The notes beneath the pieces were generated by a model. It ran no database searches, had not been told where the DNA came from, and saw only the letters and a list, made by a program, of their open reading frames with translations. A DNA stretch of 64,000 bases from Bacteroidales bacterium. Its GTDB lineage: Bacteria > Bacteroidota > Bacteroidia > Bacteroidales > UBA12077. Below, piece after piece: positions 35,309-44,301 of the stretch; position 1 is the stretch's first letter, and every line of letters begins with the position of its first letter. The stretch spans positions 1 through 64,000 of the forward strand of contig JAIORB010000039.1 in assembly GCA_021108325.1 (NCBI GenBank), read 5' to 3'. A program made the position numbers and the translations under genes.

Positions 35309-36399
35309 GAATACTTTTAGCATGTTATCACCCTGGCGAATTGCATGTTGTAAAATATGTTATAAAGTTGTTAGAACAACGTAGCCATCATGTTAAACTA
35401 GTATTTACTGAAAAAGAAAATATTGTTGAAGAAATAGCAAAAAAATATCACGATGATTTTGAGTTGTTAGGTTTTGAGAAGAATAGCTTATTTGGAAAAA
35501 TTTTCAACATAATAAAAATTGAGTCGAAGTTTTACCGGGTAGTAAAAACATTTAAACCGGATATCATTTTCTCGCCGTCTTCACCTTATTCAGGAATAAT
35601 TGCCAAACTATTTAATATTCCACATATTTGTTGGGCAGATACCGAAACGGCAACATTTAATTTGAAAACTTCTTTACCATTTATTGATGCTTTACTTATA
35701 CCAGATTGCTTTTATTTAAAGCTTAAAAATGAAAAAAAAACAATAAAATACTCAGGTTATAAGGAATTAGCATACTTGCATCCTAAACATTTTCACCCCG
35801 AAAAGAGTATTTGTGATCGCCTTGGCAACAAGAGAGATGAAAAGATTGTTCTATTACGTTTTTCAGCATTGCATGCTATGCATGATTTAGGATTGGTATC
35901 AACTAGTATATCCTATAAGGAAAAGATAATTTATTATGTTAAGGAACTTGAAAAATATTCAAAAGTATATATTTCCACAACGGAAAGAGAGATGGGAATT
36001 GAATTAGAAAAAAACAAACTCAAAATTCATCCAAATGATTATCTTGACTTTTTATCTTTTTGTTCCCTTTATATTGGAGAGGGGACAACGACAGCTTCAG
36101 AAGCGGGAGTGATGGGGGTTCCTTGGATAAATATCCAACAGACTAAAAGAGGGTATTTGATTGATCAGGAAGAAAAATATAGTTTAGGTTTCAGAACAGA
36201 TAATATTGATCATGCTTTCACCACAGCGCTTGAATGGTTAAAACAAGATGATTTATTAGTCAATTGGAAAAAGAAGAGGGAAAAACTACTTAATAATAAG
36301 ATTGATGTTGCTTCTTTTTTTGTCTGGTTCATTGAAAATTATCCCGAAAGCCATAAGGTTATGAATGATAACCCGGATTATCAATTAATTTTTAAGTAG
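35305..36399 (+). CDS. DUF354 family GT-B-like protein, copy 1
   Basis: This 364-residue protein belongs to DUF354, whose members have a GT-B glycosyltransferase-like fold. Visible family features are FKPDIIFSPSSPYSGIIAKLFNIPHI, then DTETA, then YKELAYLHPKHF, then SALHAMHDLG and a late GEGTTTASEAGVMGVP. A paralogue at 44302 shares the same landmarks in order. DUF354 genes recur in archaeal and bacterial polysaccharide clusters; the reaction is unknown. The gene sits in the tightly overlapping run of assembly genes. Confidence 0.85.
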   Translation: MRILLACYHPGELHVVKYVIKLLEQRSHHVKLVFTEKENIVEEIAKKYHDDFELLGFEKNSLFGKIFNIIKIESKFYRVVKTFKPDIIFSPSSPYSGIIAKLFNIPHICWADTETATFNLKTSLPFIDALLIPDCFYLKLKNEKKTIKYSGYKELAYLHPKHFHPEKSICDRLGNKRDEKIVLLRFSALHAMHDLGLVSTSISYKEKIIYYVKELEKYSKVYISTTEREMGIELEKNKLKIHPNDYLDFLSFCSLYIGEGTTTASEAGVMGVPWINIQQTKRGYLIDQEEKYSLGFRTDNIDHAFTTALEWLKQDDLLVNWKKKREKLLNNKIDVASFFVWFIENYPESHKVMNDNPDYQLIFK

Positions 36400-36400
36400 T

Positions 36401-37567
36401 ATGAAAAAGGTAGCTTACATAACGTCTGGAAAAATTGGAATTCATCGTTTCACATATAATGAATTGGTTGAATTGGAAAAAAGTGGCATTGATTTTATAT
36501 TATGTCTTACTCAATTAAAACCAGGACCCTGGATGTCTATTAAAACCTGGCATGTAATAGTTGCATCAAAATCAATTGCGTTAAAAGAATTTATTCAACT
36601 TTTTTTTAAAAAGAATATACTGCTTATTAAATTGCTTTGTGAGGCCCAAAAAAACAAAGTTATTCCCTTCTTTTTTATTGCATTAAGTTTCTATCGAGTT
36701 TTGAAGAAAAACAATATTTCTTCCCTTCATTGTCAAATGGGTGACGACAAACTTTACATTGGTTATTTCTTAAAACAATTGCTCCATATTCCACTAACTG
36801 TTACTATACATGCGCACGAATTGTATCAAAGAAGAGTTTATGATAATAATAAATCAATCCAAAAGCTGTTTTCCAGTTGTGATAAGGTCATTACAATCTC
36901 ATCATTTAATGCCGGCATTTTAAATAATAAATTTGGAATCCCAAATGAAAAAATTGAAATAATGAAGCTTTTTCCTGAAATAGATAATAATAACTATATT
37001 AGGGATAAAACCAAAATATTAATTGTAGCCAATTGGGCTGAAAAGAAAGGTTATAAGATTTTATTTGAGGCAATAAGGGAATTAAAGAGAAATGATTTTA
37101 CCCTTTGGGTAGTTGGAGGCACCTATTTCTCTGATAATTCAATAGATTTATATGAATTGGTTAAAGAGAAAAGTGTTGAAGATAAAGTCGCTTTACTTGG
37201 TAGACAGGGTGGTGTAATTCTTGATATTATTTTTTCAGCTTGTGATATTTTTTGCTTGCCATCTTTTACTGAATTATATGAAGATGGATTACCGGCAGAG
37301 CGTGAAGGTATTCCGGTAGCACTTATGGAAGCTATGGCTTGGGGTAAACCGGTAATATCAACAAAACACGCAGGCATTCCTGAATTGGTTGAAGAAGTAT
37401 TGGTCGAGGAACGAAATGTTATGCAACTCAAAGATGCGATAGTGTATTTGCTTGATCATCCAGAAAAATGGAAAGAAATGGGAGAAAAAAATAAAAGGTT
37501 AATAGCAGAAAAATTTTCACATAAAAATGTAAAAATTTTAGCTGACACTTTCAAACAATGGCAATAA
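36401..37567 (+). CDS. GT4-family glycosyltransferase
   Basis: This 388-residue GT-B protein has the C-terminal donor-binding signature PSFTELYEDGLPAEREGIPVALMEA, then GKPVISTKHAGIPELVEE, around residues 285-330. This is a retaining GT4 pattern in which E-x7-E contacts the sugar nucleotide. HAHELY in the N-terminal half is also typical. Ten bases of its 3' end overlap the kinase-like gene. Donor sugar and linkage cannot be assigned. Confidence 0.9.
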   Translation: MKKVAYITSGKIGIHRFTYNELVELEKSGIDFILCLTQLKPGPWMSIKTWHVIVASKSIALKEFIQLFFKKNILLIKLLCEAQKNKVIPFFFIALSFYRVLKKNNISSLHCQMGDDKLYIGYFLKQLLHIPLTVTIHAHELYQRRVYDNNKSIQKLFSSCDKVITISSFNAGILNNKFGIPNEKIEIMKLFPEIDNNNYIRDKTKILIVANWAEKKGYKILFEAIRELKRNDFTLWVVGGTYFSDNSIDLYELVKEKSVEDKVALLGRQGGVILDIIFSACDIFCLPSFTELYEDGLPAEREGIPVALMEAMAWGKPVISTKHAGIPELVEEVLVEERNVMQLKDAIVYLLDHPEKWKEMGEKNKRLIAEKFSHKNVKILADTFKQWQ

Positions 37568-38199
37568 CCTACTATATAACAGGGCCTGACGGAAGCGGGA
37601 AAACAACTTTTCTAAAAGCGATAGAACAATATTTCTCGACAAAAGATGTCAAAACTATCAATATTTGGCTACGCTCCCCTAAAATACTTTCTAAACCACT
37701 GATGGCTTATTGCCGCCTTGTAAAGCTCACAAAATATATAACCATTGATGGCATTAAATATGGCGATCATGAATTTTATCGCTCAAAATCCGTTTCATGG
37801 TTTTTCCCTTGGTTACAACTAGTTGACTTTAAGATAAAACTTTTTTTTATCATAAAAAAAATGACTCGCGCTGATATAGTTCTCTTGGATAGGTTTGCAT
37901 TGGACACACTTGCTGATCTAATGGTAGATACTGAAAGATATGATTTATATAAAACATATATTGGAAAGTCTTTCATTAAGATGATTCCACCAAAGACGAA
38001 AATTGTTGTATTATCCACAGCTGAAATAAATATCCGAAAAAGGAAAAAAGACACCTTGCACGACACTCAACTTGAGAAGAAAATTAAGGTTTATGATATT
38101 TTGAGCAAAAATCTTAATTTAAAAGTCGTTGATAATAATAGGGATTACGGTAGTGTAAAAACGGACATCTTAAATTATTTCTTATATGAATGTAATTAA
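37558..38199 (+). CDS. Thymidylate-kinase-like P-loop protein
   Basis: This 213-residue protein has the P-loop GPDGSGKTT at residues 9-17 and an LLDRFALDT segment like the DR(Y/F) motif of thymidylate kinases. Its lid and C-terminal parts diverge, and it is not the housekeeping tmk by context. It overlaps the GT4 gene upstream by 10 bases and the membrane nucleotidyltransferase downstream by 14 bases. It could phosphorylate a nucleoside or a lipid- or sugar-linked acceptor. Its pairing with a nucleotidyltransferase suggests a joint modification step. Confidence 0.7.
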   Translation: MAITYYITGPDGSGKTTFLKAIEQYFSTKDVKTINIWLRSPKILSKPLMAYCRLVKLTKYITIDGIKYGDHEFYRSKSVSWFFPWLQLVDFKIKLFFIIKKMTRADIVLLDRFALDTLADLMVDTERYDLYKTYIGKSFIKMIPPKTKIVVLSTAEINIRKRKKDTLHDTQLEKKIKVYDILSKNLNLKVVDNNRDYGSVKTDILNYFLYECN

Positions 38200-38878
38200 A
38201 AAAATAATAATAGAGAATAAGTATCTATACTGGCTTCAAATCTTTAGTAATTGGTTTTTTCAAGGGAATTTAAAATCAGGAAAAACTGAAAGAATCTATA
38301 AAATTTCATTTACTTTTTTCTTTTGGATAATCGGTTTTCTTATTTTTTTATTTAATACAGACATGTTGTTGATTTATAGTATTGTTATAAGTTTTATTAT
38401 TGGGCATACTCTTAATTGGCTCTTAAATTGCAATTTACACGTCTTGCTAATTCATAACTTAAAGTGGTTAAAAATATCCAAAGAAAAGTTATTTGAGCAT
38501 CTACATTCTATAGAGAAAAGATTAGATAACAAAAACTGGATATTGTATTGTATTGTGCTAGGCAGTATTTGCAAAGGGAAGTTAAACGGCAATTCGGATA
38601 TTGATGTGTCAGTAATAAGGAAGCCGGGTGTAAAAAATGCCATTTCTGCCATGATATGTTATATGGTCGAAAGGAAGCATGCCGATTTTAAAGGGATTCC
38701 ATTAGATTTCTTCATTTGTGATACCCCCGAAGATGCTATTTTCAGATCAAAAGGGCAAAAGAATCCTATTGTTTTATATGATCCGGAAAATATTGTTGGG
38801 AAGTATTATAATGAGAAGCTGAACATAAACGAAGCTCAAAAATTGAATGAAACTCCATCAGATCTAAAAAGTAATTAA
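38186..38878 (+). CDS. Membrane-anchored minimal nucleotidyltransferase
   Basis: This 230-residue protein starts with a basic region and two membrane helices (about residues 33-50 and 53-75). A nucleotidyltransferase core follows: GSICKGKLNGNSDIDVSV at about residues 130-147 contains the GS and DxD residues, and a third acid may be in GIPLDFFIC. It has the catalytic layout of the polymerase-beta superfamily, but the membrane anchor separates it from soluble MntA-type antitoxins. It overlaps the kinase-like gene by 14 bases. I do not recognise a characterised homologue; a role in modifying a lipid-linked intermediate is speculation. Confidence 0.6.
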   Translation: MNVIKKIIIENKYLYWLQIFSNWFFQGNLKSGKTERIYKISFTFFFWIIGFLIFLFNTDMLLIYSIVISFIIGHTLNWLLNCNLHVLLIHNLKWLKISKEKLFEHLHSIEKRLDNKNWILYCIVLGSICKGKLNGNSDIDVSVIRKPGVKNAISAMICYMVERKHADFKGIPLDFFICDTPEDAIFRSKGQKNPIVLYDPENIVGKYYNEKLNINEAQKLNETPSDLKSN

Positions 38879-38883
38879 GAAAG

Positions 38884-39924
38884 ATGAAGAAAGTATTATT
38901 GGTTACCGAATATATAAATCCTCCATATGATGAAGGCATTAAAAAAACAGCATACAATATATATACCGAACTTAAAAAAGAATTTAATGTAAAAGTGTAT
39001 TGCAGAAGGGGTTTAGAAAATGATCCTAATATAGATATTGTTCATGTAAACAGATTGTTTTACAACCATAAAATGAAATCTTCAATTAAAAATTTTAATG
39101 CGGATGCAATAATATATTTACCATTTTCTTCAGCAACTTTTGCAAGTTACCTAAGGTCAAAAATTATATCATCCTATCAAAAGAGCGCAAAGTCTATTTT
39201 AATTGCTCTTCAGCCTAAGCCAATAAAAACATGGCAAAATAAATTGCTTAAATGCTTATTCCCGGATGTTGGATTAACACCATCACCTGATTTAAAAAAA
39301 ATCTGGGATGAGAAAAAATTTAATGCTGTTCTATTACCTTTATTTACCGATCTAAATAAATTTTACCCGATTAAAAACTCTTTAAAAAAAATTAAATTCC
39401 GTAAAAAGTATAATATTCCTGAAAATGCTTATGTTATTATCCATATGGGACATTTAAATTCCGGTCGTAATCTTGATTTTCTTATTCCATTGCAAAAAGC
39501 AGGAAATCAGGTTGTCATTATTGGGAGTAGTTCTACGCCTCATGATGCGATTGGTCCAAAATCAATAAAAAAACAATTGCAGAAAAATGGTATTTTAATT
39601 ATTGATCACTATATTGAAAATATTGAAGAAATATATCAATTATCCGATCTATATATTTTCCCTGTTATTGCGAAAAGTGGTTCAATTGGAATGCCCTTGT
39701 CAATTTTAGAAGCAAGAGCCTGTGGAATACCCGTTTTAACAACCGAGTATGGAAGTATTAAAGAAAAACTTAATTCCGATTCTGATAATATTTTTTATAG
39801 TAAGCCTGAATCATTTTCAAAAACATTATTAGAAATAAAAAAGAAGAATACACCAACTATTACAAATAGTATTGAAAAATTAAATTTAGAATTTTTTAAT
39901 GTTTTATATTCTTCTATTAATTAA
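38884..39924 (+). CDS. GT4-like glycosyltransferase
   Basis: This 346-residue GT-B protein has an N-terminal TEYINPPYDEGIKKTAYN segment of the type seen in GT4 enzymes that bind an acceptor near a flexible glycine loop. The C-terminal part reads FPVIAKSGSIGMPLSILEARACGIPVLTTEYG around residues 257-290, a GT4 donor-binding pattern with a conserved glutamate. It begins five bases after the nucleotidyltransferase stop. Donor and acceptor unknown. Confidence 0.8.
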   Translation: MKKVLLVTEYINPPYDEGIKKTAYNIYTELKKEFNVKVYCRRGLENDPNIDIVHVNRLFYNHKMKSSIKNFNADAIIYLPFSSATFASYLRSKIISSYQKSAKSILIALQPKPIKTWQNKLLKCLFPDVGLTPSPDLKKIWDEKKFNAVLLPLFTDLNKFYPIKNSLKKIKFRKKYNIPENAYVIIHMGHLNSGRNLDFLIPLQKAGNQVVIIGSSSTPHDAIGPKSIKKQLQKNGILIIDHYIENIEEIYQLSDLYIFPVIAKSGSIGMPLSILEARACGIPVLTTEYGSIKEKLNSDSDNIFYSKPESFSKTLLEIKKKNTPTITNSIEKLNLEFFNVLYSSIN

Positions 39925-39958
39925 TTATTGATAATATAAATCTAAATTAGATTAAATT

Positions 39959-40687
39959 ATGATAAAAAGTAATTTCGAATATTTCAGAAAAGAAAAAGAG
40001 GTTAACAACAAAATATTTTTAAACCGATTTCAAGGTGTTTCCTTAAAAAACCTAAAAATCCTCGAATTAGGAAGTGGATATGGCGCATTATCGATTGCTC
40101 TTTATGAACTAGGAGCTCGTGAAGTAGTTGGTATTGACTTAATTAAGCAACGAATAGATTTTTCTAATGAGAACCTTAAAACTAATTATCCAGCTTTTAT
40201 TAATAATGTTAAATTTAAATGTATTAATATAAAAGATATTGAAGATTCGGATTTTGATTTAATAATTTCAAAAGCCACATTCGAACACGTACTTAATTTG
40301 AAAGATGTTTTATCACAGATGAGGAACAAACTAAAAATTGGTGGTAAAATTATAACTGGATTTGGACCTTTATATAATAGTCCTTGGGGGGATCATAACA
40401 GATTAAGACATAAATTACCATGGATGCACCTTATTATGGGGCATAATTATTATTTAAAAAAACTAAATGAGAATATTAATAATATTACTGAACTCGGCTT
40501 TAATGGGCTATCTTTAAAAGAATATAAAAATATACTTTACAATATAGAAGGATTAAAAGTAAGCAATTTTAGAACAAACGTAAGCAAAAAGCTCCTAATG
40601 AAGTTGTTTAAATTATTATCGAAAATTCCTTTCTTAACAGAATATTTCACATTGAATATTTATTGTACTTTAGTTCGATATAATTAA
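39959..40687 (+). CDS. Class I SAM-dependent methyltransferase
   Basis: This 242-residue Rossmann methyltransferase has motif I ILELGSGYGALSIAL at about residues 34-48, the acidic GIDLIKQRI strand end, and DLIISKATFEHV as motif IV. The C-terminal half is AT-rich and less conserved. It is the third methyltransferase of the locus, suggesting a heavily methylated polysaccharide. The substrate is unknown. Confidence 0.85.
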   Translation: MIKSNFEYFRKEKEVNNKIFLNRFQGVSLKNLKILELGSGYGALSIALYELGAREVVGIDLIKQRIDFSNENLKTNYPAFINNVKFKCINIKDIEDSDFDLIISKATFEHVLNLKDVLSQMRNKLKIGGKIITGFGPLYNSPWGDHNRLRHKLPWMHLIMGHNYYLKKLNENINNITELGFNGLSLKEYKNILYNIEGLKVSNFRTNVSKKLLMKLFKLLSKIPFLTEYFTLNIYCTLVRYN

Positions 40688-40701
40688 TTTGTGCATCTGT
40701 A

Positions 40702-41466
40702 ATGGATTTTACTTTCAAAATATATATAAACCTTCTAAATTATATTATAGAAAATGAATACGAAATAAATTCTGTATTAAAAGGGATTAACAACCTACAT
40801 CGAAAAATATTAATACTTCGACATGATGTAGACCGATATCCAATGAATGCATTAAAAATGGCGAAATTGGAACACAATCTTGGAATAAATGGAACATACT
40901 ATTTCAGAATTATACCTTCTGTATATAACGAAGAAATTATGACTCAAATTCAAGATTTAGGACACGAAGTATCCTATCATTATGAAGATTTAAGTTTAAT
41001 GAAAGGAGATTATAAGGCGGCTATTAAACATTTTGAATTTCAAATTAACAGATTTAGAAAATTTGCCCCAACCAAAACTATTTGCAGGCACGGGAGTCCC
41101 TTAAGCAAATGGGATAATAAAAAACTTTGGGAAAAGTATAATTATAAAGATTTTGGTGTTATTTGCGATACAGAACACGATATCGATTTTAATAATGTAT
41201 TTTATATTTCAGATAATGGTATGGGATGGAATAAAACATCAACCAGTGTGCGCGATAAGGTGCAATCACGTTTTAATATTCCTATTAAAAATACGAACCA
41301 ATTAATGGAATTAATTAAAAACAATAAACTGCCTGACAAAATAATGCTTAATGCACATCCGGATACCTTTTTTGATTTTGGTTTTCGCTGGATAATGAAC
41401 TACTTAATGATTAAAACCAAAAACATAATTAAATGGTTTATTGTTAAACTGAATATTATTAAATAA
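40702..41466 (+). CDS. Polysaccharide deacetylase-like (NodB-fold) protein
   Basis: This 254-residue protein resembles the atypical NodB-fold deacetylases of polysaccharide loci. LRHDVDRYP at about residue 34 supplies the first catalytic/metal Asp region, YHYEDL provides later histidine and acid, and CRHGSPLSKWD is also conserved. The C-terminus reads PDKIMLNAHPDTF and ends in a helix, KNIIKWFIVKL. That tail pattern (MLNAHP...KNIIKWF) is recognisable in the three gene relics near 45.7, 46.0 and 48.5 kb. It may remove acetyl groups from an N-acetyl sugar. Confidence 0.8.
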   Translation: MDFTFKIYINLLNYIIENEYEINSVLKGINNLHRKILILRHDVDRYPMNALKMAKLEHNLGINGTYYFRIIPSVYNEEIMTQIQDLGHEVSYHYEDLSLMKGDYKAAIKHFEFQINRFRKFAPTKTICRHGSPLSKWDNKKLWEKYNYKDFGVICDTEHDIDFNNVFYISDNGMGWNKTSTSVRDKVQSRFNIPIKNTNQLMELIKNNKLPDKIMLNAHPDTFFDFGFRWIMNYLMIKTKNIIKWFIVKLNIIK

Positions 41467-41472
41467 AAATTT

Positions 41473-43500
41473 ATGTGCGGAATTTTTGGAGTTATAACAG
41501 GTAAGGGGTCACCTTATAGTTCTGTTTTTTTAAATAAATCCTTAAAAACACTGGCACAGCTTTCCGAAAGCCGGGGAAAAGATTCTTCTGGTTTATGCCT
41601 GTTTAACCCGGAGGAAAAAGCATTGGAAGTAATCAAAGGCCCGGTGCCTGTAACCCGATTATTTAAGGAAAAAATTCTTCAGGAAAAATTACATGCTGCA
41701 TTTAATGATAGTTCTATGGCCCGGTATGCTTTTGGCCATGCCCGCCTGGTAACCAACGGTACCCAGCTAAATGATGAAAATAACCAACCGATGGTTAAAG
41801 ATGGCATTATTGCCATACATAATGGTATTGTTGTTAATGTGAACGAACTCTGGGAAAAACATCCCGAAATAAAACGAAATTACGAAATCGACACAGAAGT
41901 ATTTTTATCATTAATTCGTTACAATATACAGCAAAATAAATCATTGGAAGAATCGGTTTCTGCTTCCATAAACGAAGTTTTCGGTACCGTTTCAACAGCC
42001 ATGGTTTTCGACGATCTTAATAAATTTGTTTTAGCTACTAACAATGGTTCGTTATATACCATTCACAACCAAAAGGATATCGTGTTCTTTGCGTCTGAAC
42101 GTTACATGCTCAGTAAATTTGCAGAAAAGATTGATCTTTCAGGTATTGGAAAGTATGAGCTGCAACAAGTAAAGACAAATCAGGGAATGATCATTGATCT
42201 GGATCATTTTAATATTAAGCATTTTCCCTTACTTGAAACACATACATCGAAAAAAGAAAATATCAACCGGCAAAAATTTCCAATACACATACATTCCGTT
42301 AAGTCAGATAAAGAGCAATTATCTACTGTACTTGATCTAAATTTTATTCATTTAAACCCACAGGCCGAAAAAGAAAAAGCTTTTTTGCAATATCCTATCG
42401 ATAAAATCAAAGCACTTAAACGTTGCACCAAATGCCTTTTACCGGAAACCTTTCCTTTTATTGAATACGATGAACATGGAGAATGTAATTATTGTAAAAG
42501 CTATAAAAAGAAAAACCAGCCCAAACCCATTGAAGAACTCCGAAAAATGGTTGAACCATACCGAAAAAAAAACGGTTCGCCCGATGTTTTAATTCCTTTC
42601 AGTGGTGGCCGCGACAGCACCTATGTTTTACATTTGGTGAAAGAGGAATTGGGTTTAAACCCCATAGCTTATACTTATGACTGGGGAATGGTAACCGACC
42701 TTGCCCGAAGAAATATAGCACGAATATGCGGAAAATTGGGGATAGAAAATATTATTGTTGCCGCCGATATTCACTGGAAAAGAGAAAACATCCGAAAAAA
42801 TATACAAGCCTGGCTAAAAAATCCGGAATTGGGAATGATCCCTCTTTTTATGGCAGGCGATAAATTCTTTTTTTATTACGCCCATAAAATAAAGAAACAA
42901 CTGGGTATTGACCTGGAAATTTGGGGAATAAACGATCTGGAAAACACCAATTTCAAAACAGGATTTTCAGGCCTTAAACCCCAATTTGATAAAACAAGAA
43001 TTTATTCTTTATCAATTAAAAACAAATTAAAATTATTTGGTTTTGTGGGCAAAAATCTATTACAAAGTCCCGGATATATCAATCAATCCATCTTCGATTC
43101 GCTGGGCTCCTTTGCTTCGCGCTATATGACACCCAAAGCCAATTATTACCACCTTTTTGATTATGTACAATGGAACGAAAAAATCATTGAAGATACTATA
43201 ATTAATAATTATGATTGGGAAAAAGCTGTTGATACTGGATCAACGTGGCGAATCGGTGATGGTACGGCTTCATTTTACAATTATATTTATACCCTGGTGG
43301 CAGGTTTTAGCGAAAACGATACTTTCCGAAGCAATCAAATTCGCGAAGGAATGATAACAAGAGAGAAAGCCCTTGAACTTATTTATGAAGAAAATAAACC
43401 TAGATATAATTCATTAAAATGGTATTTGGAAATTATTGGTTTGGATTATGAATCAACTATTAAAAGAATAAATAGTATTCCAAGATGGTACAATTACTAA
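41473..43500 (+). CDS. Fused class II glutaminase and WbpG-like N-acetyl-sugar amidotransferase
   Basis: This 675-residue protein combines two enzymes. Residues 1 to about 245 are an Ntn-type glutamine amidotransferase with the catalytic Cys2 (MCGIFGVI) and the GHARLVTNG motif. From about residue 316 a zinc-like four-cysteine motif (C318, C321, C338, C341) leads into an ATP-pyrophosphatase domain with PP-loop SGGRDS at 377-382, as in WbpG/N-acetyl sugar amidotransferases. Together they would release ammonia from glutamine and form an acetamidino group on a sugar. Classical WbpG systems use separate class I glutaminase (HisH2) and HisF2 subunits instead, so the fusion is notable. Base composition is richer in GC than the preceding genes. 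Confidence 0.85.
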   Translation: MCGIFGVITGKGSPYSSVFLNKSLKTLAQLSESRGKDSSGLCLFNPEEKALEVIKGPVPVTRLFKEKILQEKLHAAFNDSSMARYAFGHARLVTNGTQLNDENNQPMVKDGIIAIHNGIVVNVNELWEKHPEIKRNYEIDTEVFLSLIRYNIQQNKSLEESVSASINEVFGTVSTAMVFDDLNKFVLATNNGSLYTIHNQKDIVFFASERYMLSKFAEKIDLSGIGKYELQQVKTNQGMIIDLDHFNIKHFPLLETHTSKKENINRQKFPIHIHSVKSDKEQLSTVLDLNFIHLNPQAEKEKAFLQYPIDKIKALKRCTKCLLPETFPFIEYDEHGECNYCKSYKKKNQPKPIEELRKMVEPYRKKNGSPDVLIPFSGGRDSTYVLHLVKEELGLNPIAYTYDWGMVTDLARRNIARICGKLGIENIIVAADIHWKRENIRKNIQAWLKNPELGMIPLFMAGDKFFFYYAHKIKKQLGIDLEIWGINDLENTNFKTGFSGLKPQFDKTRIYSLSIKNKLKLFGFVGKNLLQSPGYINQSIFDSLGSFASRYMTPKANYYHLFDYVQWNEKIIEDTIINNYDWEKAVDTGSTWRIGDGTASFYNYIYTLVAGFSENDTFRSNQIREGMITREKALELIYEENKPRYNSLKWYLEIIGLDYESTIKRINSIPRWYNY

Positions 43501-43508
43501 AAGTAAGT

Positions 43509-44102
43509 ATGGGTCTATTGAAATATTTTATTTTTTTTATTTTTTTATTTTATGGCTGTTATAGCTTTAGTCAAAATAAAAATGATACTAATGCTTTTCA
43601 ATACAACAAAAAATGGTTTATTTCATCAGCTTATGGAGTACAAATATCAGGCATTAAATCAGAAGATTTTATAAGCTCTAATGTAACACCTTCATTTTTA
43701 TTAAGTGTTGGAACATGGTTTACACCAGAAATTGCATTACAAATAGCTTATAAAGGCTTTTATTTCCATACTATAAGTGATAACGACAAACACTATTATA
43801 ATTTTATATATGGTGATGTATTATTAAATCTAAATAGAATTTTCAATTTCGCTAATTCTATTGAGGGTAGATGGAGTATAATTATTCATCCAGGAGCGGG
43901 GTACTTTTATAATAATTATTATAATCGGCCAAATGTTTGTGGCAACATCGGAATAACAAATAGTGTAAGAATTACAGAAAAGATTGACCTTTTTATAGAT
44001 GTTTCAGCCATTATTGGTTGGGATATTTACCAAGGTGATGAGGATATTCTGCCGAGTTGCATTTTTGGGGTAAGCTATTCATTTAAATCAGTGAGACTAT
44101 GA
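43509..44102 (+). CDS. Putative outer-membrane beta-barrel protein
   Basis: The start at 43509 gives a clean signal peptide (MGLLKYFIFFIFLFYGCYSFSQ-type, cleavage after SFS). An in-frame ATG at 43485 overlaps the previous gene and would add eight residues ahead of it. The mature part of about 175 residues alternates hydrophobic and polar residues in strands and ends SCIFGVSYSFKSVRL, consistent with an eight-stranded barrel and a C-terminal aromatic signal. No enzymatic motif is seen. It could be an envelope protein linked to polysaccharide secretion; I do not recognise the family. Confidence 0.6.
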   Translation: MGLLKYFIFFIFLFYGCYSFSQNKNDTNAFQYNKKWFISSAYGVQISGIKSEDFISSNVTPSFLLSVGTWFTPEIALQIAYKGFYFHTISDNDKHYYNFIYGDVLLNLNRIFNFANSIEGRWSIIIHPGAGYFYNNYYNRPNVCGNIGITNSVRITEKIDLFIDVSAIIGWDIYQGDEDILPSCIFGVSYSFKSVRL

Positions 44103-44143
44103 TTTTTAAAGTCGAAGACGCACTAAAATTATTAGTTCGAACT

Positions 44144-44171
44144 GATCCCGAAAGCGAAGCTTGTCGGGATC
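44144..44171. repeat. Dispersed TCGGGATC hairpin
   Basis: GATCCCGA and TCGGGATC form a perfect 8-bp stem around AAGCGAAGCTTG, which itself contains an AAGC...GCTT core. The surrounding spacer (44103-44301) also has a GCCGCTTGCAGCG palindrome and no gene. It resembles other TCCCG...CGGGA palindromes in the window, for example at 12867-12884. Confidence 0.65.
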
Positions 44172-44301
44172 TAGTATCATATTCCCCGCCGCTTGCAGCG
44201 AATTAAAAGAAAATAATTATGCCACTTTTATAGATGATTTATCGTAATACTCCTATTGTTTTTATAACAAATAGTTTTGTTTATCATTAAAAAATAAATT
44301 A

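Noticed and set aside
37558-38199. Housekeeping thymidylate kinase (tmk)
   Set aside because: The P-loop and DR(F) motif fit, but the gene is embedded with overlaps in the polysaccharide run and the lid region diverges, so the housekeeping label is not supported.
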